DNA of 64,000 nt. Origin: Comamonas serinivorans (GTDB lineage: Bacteria; Pseudomonadota; Gammaproteobacteria; Burkholderiales; Burkholderiaceae_C). Position numbers and translations under genes: made by a program. The notes beneath the pieces are model-generated. The model made no database searches. It was given only the letters and a program-made list of their open reading frames with translations, and was not told where the DNA came from. Position 1 is the first letter of the stretch. Each line of letters opens with the position of its first letter. The stretch spans positions 3,224,001-3,288,000 of the forward strand of contig NZ_CP021455.1 in the NCBI RefSeq assembly GCF_002158865.1, in the 5' to 3' direction. Below are positions 61,876-64,000 of the stretch, piece after piece.

Positions 61876-63360
61876 TCACGCGTTGTCGCCGAACCAGTGC
61901 TCACGGGCCTTCATGATGAGGGCTCGGGCTTCTTCCTCGGACTGGCCGGTGATGGCGGTCAGTTCATCAACCGCGAGATCGGCGAGGTCGTCACGGGTGT
62001 GGATGTTGTTGTCGGCCAATTTGGCAATCAGGTCAGGCGTCACGCCATCCAGGTCCCGCAGGTCCTGGGCTGCGCCCACCACGCTTTCTTCGCGCGCAAT
62101 TTCCATGGTCAGCACAGCTGCCTTGGCACGCGAACGCAATTCGTTGACGGTTTCTTCGTCGAAACCTTCGATTTCCAGCATTTCCTGCAGCGGCACATAG
62201 GCCACTTCTTCCAGGCTGGTGAACCCTTCCTCGATGAGGATGTCGGCCACTTCCTCGTCGACGTCGAGCTTTTCCATGAACAGGCTGCGCATGGACGTGG
62301 TTTCTTCGGCCTTTTTCTGGGCCGATTCCGCCGCGTCCATGATGTTGATCTTCCAGCCCGTCAGGTCAGAAGCCAGGCGCACGTTCTGGCCGCCCCGGCC
62401 AATCGCGATGGCGAGGTTTTCCTCGTCCACCACCACGTCCATGGCGTGTTTTTCCTCGTCCACCACGATGGACGAGACGTTGGCCGGCGCCAGGGCGCCG
62501 ATCACGAACTGTGCCGGGTCTTCACTCCACAGCACGATGTCCACCCGTTCGCCCGCCAGTTCGTTGGTGACGGCATTCACACGGGTACCGCGCACGCCCA
62601 CGCAGGTGCCGATCGGGTCCACGCGCTTGTCGTGCGAGATCACGGCGATCTTGGCGCGCGACCCCGCATCACGGGCGCAGCTCTTGATCTCCAGCAGACC
62701 TTGCTCGATTTCGGGCACTTCCTGACGGAACAGCTCCACCATGAACTCGGGCGCCGCACGGGACAGCAGGATGGGCGCGCCACGCAAGGTCGAATCGACC
62801 TCCATGATCATGGCCCGCACGCGGTCACCCGTGCGCAGGTTTTCCTTCGGGATCATCTCGGAGCGACGCAGGCGGCCTTCGACACGGCCGGACTCGGCAA
62901 TGATGTCACCCTTGTCCATGCGCTTGACCGTGCCCACGAAGATCTTCTCGCCACGCGAGAGGAAGTCGTTGAGCAGCATCTCGCGCTCGGCATCGCGGAT
63001 CTTCTGCAGGATGATCTGCTTGGCCGCCATGGCACCGATGCGGCCAATCGGCAGCGACTCGATGGGCTCCTCGATGACGTCACCCACCTGCACGCCAGGC
63101 TTGTCTTCCTCAGCCTCGAACAGCAGGACTTCCTGCTCGGGCAGTTGCAGACCCGCTTCGCTGGGCACCACGTGCCAGCGGCGGAACGTTTCGTAGTCGC
63201 CCGAGTCGCGGTCGATGGTCACTCGGATATCGGTCTCGCCTTCGTAGAGCTTCTTGGTGGCCTGAGCCAATGCCGATTCCACGGCACCAAACACCACATC
63301 GGCTTCCACATTTTTTTCGCGCGAGATCGCTTCAACCAGCATCAGCAGTTCGCGATTCAT
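61876..63360 (-). CDS. nusA: Transcription termination/antitermination factor NusA
   Basis: 494 residues. The N-terminal RNA-polymerase-binding domain ([20 protein letters not shown]), an S1 domain (~135-200, [16 protein letters not shown]), two KH domains ([37 protein letters not shown]) and two C-terminal acidic HhH-like repeats are present, as in E. coli. NusA modulates pausing, termination and antitermination. It lies 66 bp after rimP and 18 bp before infB. Confidence 0.98.
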   Translation of the reverse strand: MNRELLMLVEAISREKNVEADVVFGAVESALAQATKKLYEGETDIRVTIDRDSGDYETFRRWHVVPSEAGLQLPEQEVLLFEAEEDKPGVQVGDVIEEPIESLPIGRIGAMAAKQIILQKIRDAEREMLLNDFLSRGEKIFVGTVKRMDKGDIIAESGRVEGRLRRSEMIPKENLRTGDRVRAMIMEVDSTLRGAPILLSRAAPEFMVELFRQEVPEIEQGLLEIKSCARDAGSRAKIAVISHDKRVDPIGTCVGVRGTRVNAVTNELAGERVDIVLWSEDPAQFVIGALAPANVSSIVVDEEKHAMDVVVDEENLAIAIGRGGQNVRLASDLTGWKINIMDAAESAQKKAEETTSMRSLFMEKLDVDEEVADILIEEGFTSLEEVAYVPLQEMLEIEGFDEETVNELRSRAKAAVLTMEIAREESVVGAAQDLRDLDGVTPDLIAKLADNNIHTRDDLADLAVDELTAITGQSEEEARALIMKAREHWFGDNA

Positions 63361-63426
63361 GACAAAGACTCCTCTTGCTGCGCACGCCCATGCGTGCGCG
63401 AACCCGTTTCAACATGCATTCCTTGC

Positions 63427-64000
63427 TCACGCCTCATCGTCTGCGGCATCCGCCTCGCCAGACGCGGGGCTGGCCTTGCCCGGTTGGGCACGGCCCTGAA
63501 AATCCACCACCGCCGCCAAGCGAATCTCGCGCACCTCATCGAGCGTGAAGCCCAGCGCATGCACCGGCGCTGCGGCCAGCCGCTTGGCACTCACACGTTG
63601 GCCGGGCTTGGCCTGGACCTTTTCCTGCCACACGATGTGCCAGCCAGCGCCGTCGTCGGTTCGCTCCAGCGTGCCGCGGAATTTCTTGCGCAAAGGGCTG
63701 ACCTTGCCGTCGGCAACGTCCATCCCGATCGGGGCCTTGAGGGTGACATCCACCTCATAGCCTGTGAAGCGCTGCAGATCGGCTTCCCCGCGCAGCAGGC
63801 GATCGATGCCCGGCGACGAGACTTCCAGACGCGAGTAATCGGTGCCTTCGACCTCAAGGGCGAACTGCAGCTGACGCGTGACCACTTCGCAATCTTCGAC
63901 GGTGATCAGGCGTGCCTCTGCTTCGGCGCCCGCCCAGGGCCAGTCAATCGTGATGCGCAGCAAGCCGCCTTGCGAGCGTTCAATCTCCACCAACTCGTAG
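63427..64000 (-). CDS. rimP: Ribosome maturation factor RimP (5' end outside window)
   Basis: The frame is open to the window edge, reading YELVEIERSQGGLLRITIDW at its visible start, so the first ~15-25 residues are missing. RimP elements include ITVEDCEVVTRQL, YSRLEVSSPGIDRLL and FTGYEVDVTL. A C-terminal SH3-like domain follows (FRGTLERTDDGAGWHIVW), then an Ala/Asp tail. RimP assists 30S assembly. It is the first gene of the rimP-nusA-infB-rbfA-truB operon. Confidence 0.94.
   Translation of the reverse strand, partial: YELVEIERSQGGLLRITIDWPWAGAEAEARLITVEDCEVVTRQLQFALEVEGTDYSRLEVSSPGIDRLLRGEADLQRFTGYEVDVTLKAPIGMDVADGKVSPLRKKFRGTLERTDDGAGWHIVWQEKVQAKPGQRVSAKRLAAAPVHALGFTLDEVREIRLAAVVDFQGRAQPGKASPASGEADAADDEA

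Overview
The window is 64 kb of dense, GC-rich chromosome from a betaproteobacterium, most likely Burkholderiales, family Comamonadaceae. The evidence is the rimP-nusA-infB-rbfA-truB-typA and gmk-rpoZ-spoT-greB gene orders, an aerobic (cobG-type) cobalamin cluster, a Bug-type TctC receptor, an IPTL-CTERM-like protein and the overall codon bias. Nearly all genes are core or ordinary accessory genes. I see no transposase, prophage, CRISPR array, rRNA or tRNA.

Layout. 0-9.6 kb: SulP transporter (cut by the window edge), folE, an EEP-family nuclease, a yqjD-yqjE-yqjK-like envelope trio, a CsgG-like lipoprotein, aspS with an FmdB-like gene, and a sodium:solute symporter. 10-14.5 kb: a porin, then a CoA-transferase/TctC pair divergent from a LysR gene. 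14.7-22.9 kb: a cobalamin riboswitch followed by cobG-cobH-cobI-cobJ, cobK on the opposite strand, then cobL-cobE-cobM-cobF. 23-28 kb: a patch of decay or sequence error, with a thioesterase gene, a heptamer tandem repeat, a transporter remnant, frameshifted flavodoxin and RNB genes, a 53-bp duplication and a BON lipoprotein. 28-41 kb: uvrB, a DMT transporter, a secreted IPTL-CTERM-like protein, an MgtC/DUF4010 protein, an FAD oxidoreductase, ligA, and a LysR/YeiH divergent pair. 41-55 kb: icd, a GST, rlmD, hemN and fnr around a probable FNR site, gmk-rpoZ-spoT, greB, ETF-ubiquinone oxidoreductase and a frameshifted orphan Imm51-type immunity gene. 55-64 kb: typA, a possible 38-codon gene, truB, rbfA, infB, nusA and rimP (cut by the window edge).

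The most striking feature is a dispersed palindromic repeat family that I do not recognise. I count 23 copies. Each is exactly 48 bp between its conserved ends (AGTATG ... CATACT), with a second inverted repeat (CCGTT ... AACGG) placed symmetrically inside. Copies sit almost one per transcription unit, on the 3' side of genes and often within 20 bp of a stop codon. None lies in a divergent promoter gap. Some overlap coding sequence: one lies inside the 3' part of cobG, others supply the last codons of greB and of a DMT transporter, and one supplies the only plausible start codon of a lipoprotein gene. They are separate from the ordinary intrinsic terminators, which can be found next to several of them.

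A second theme is sequence quality or real decay. Four one-base homopolymer shifts between 24.2 and 32.2 kb affect three genes. All coordinates and calls come from reading the sequence alone. Family names are from motif recognition and were not checked by database search.
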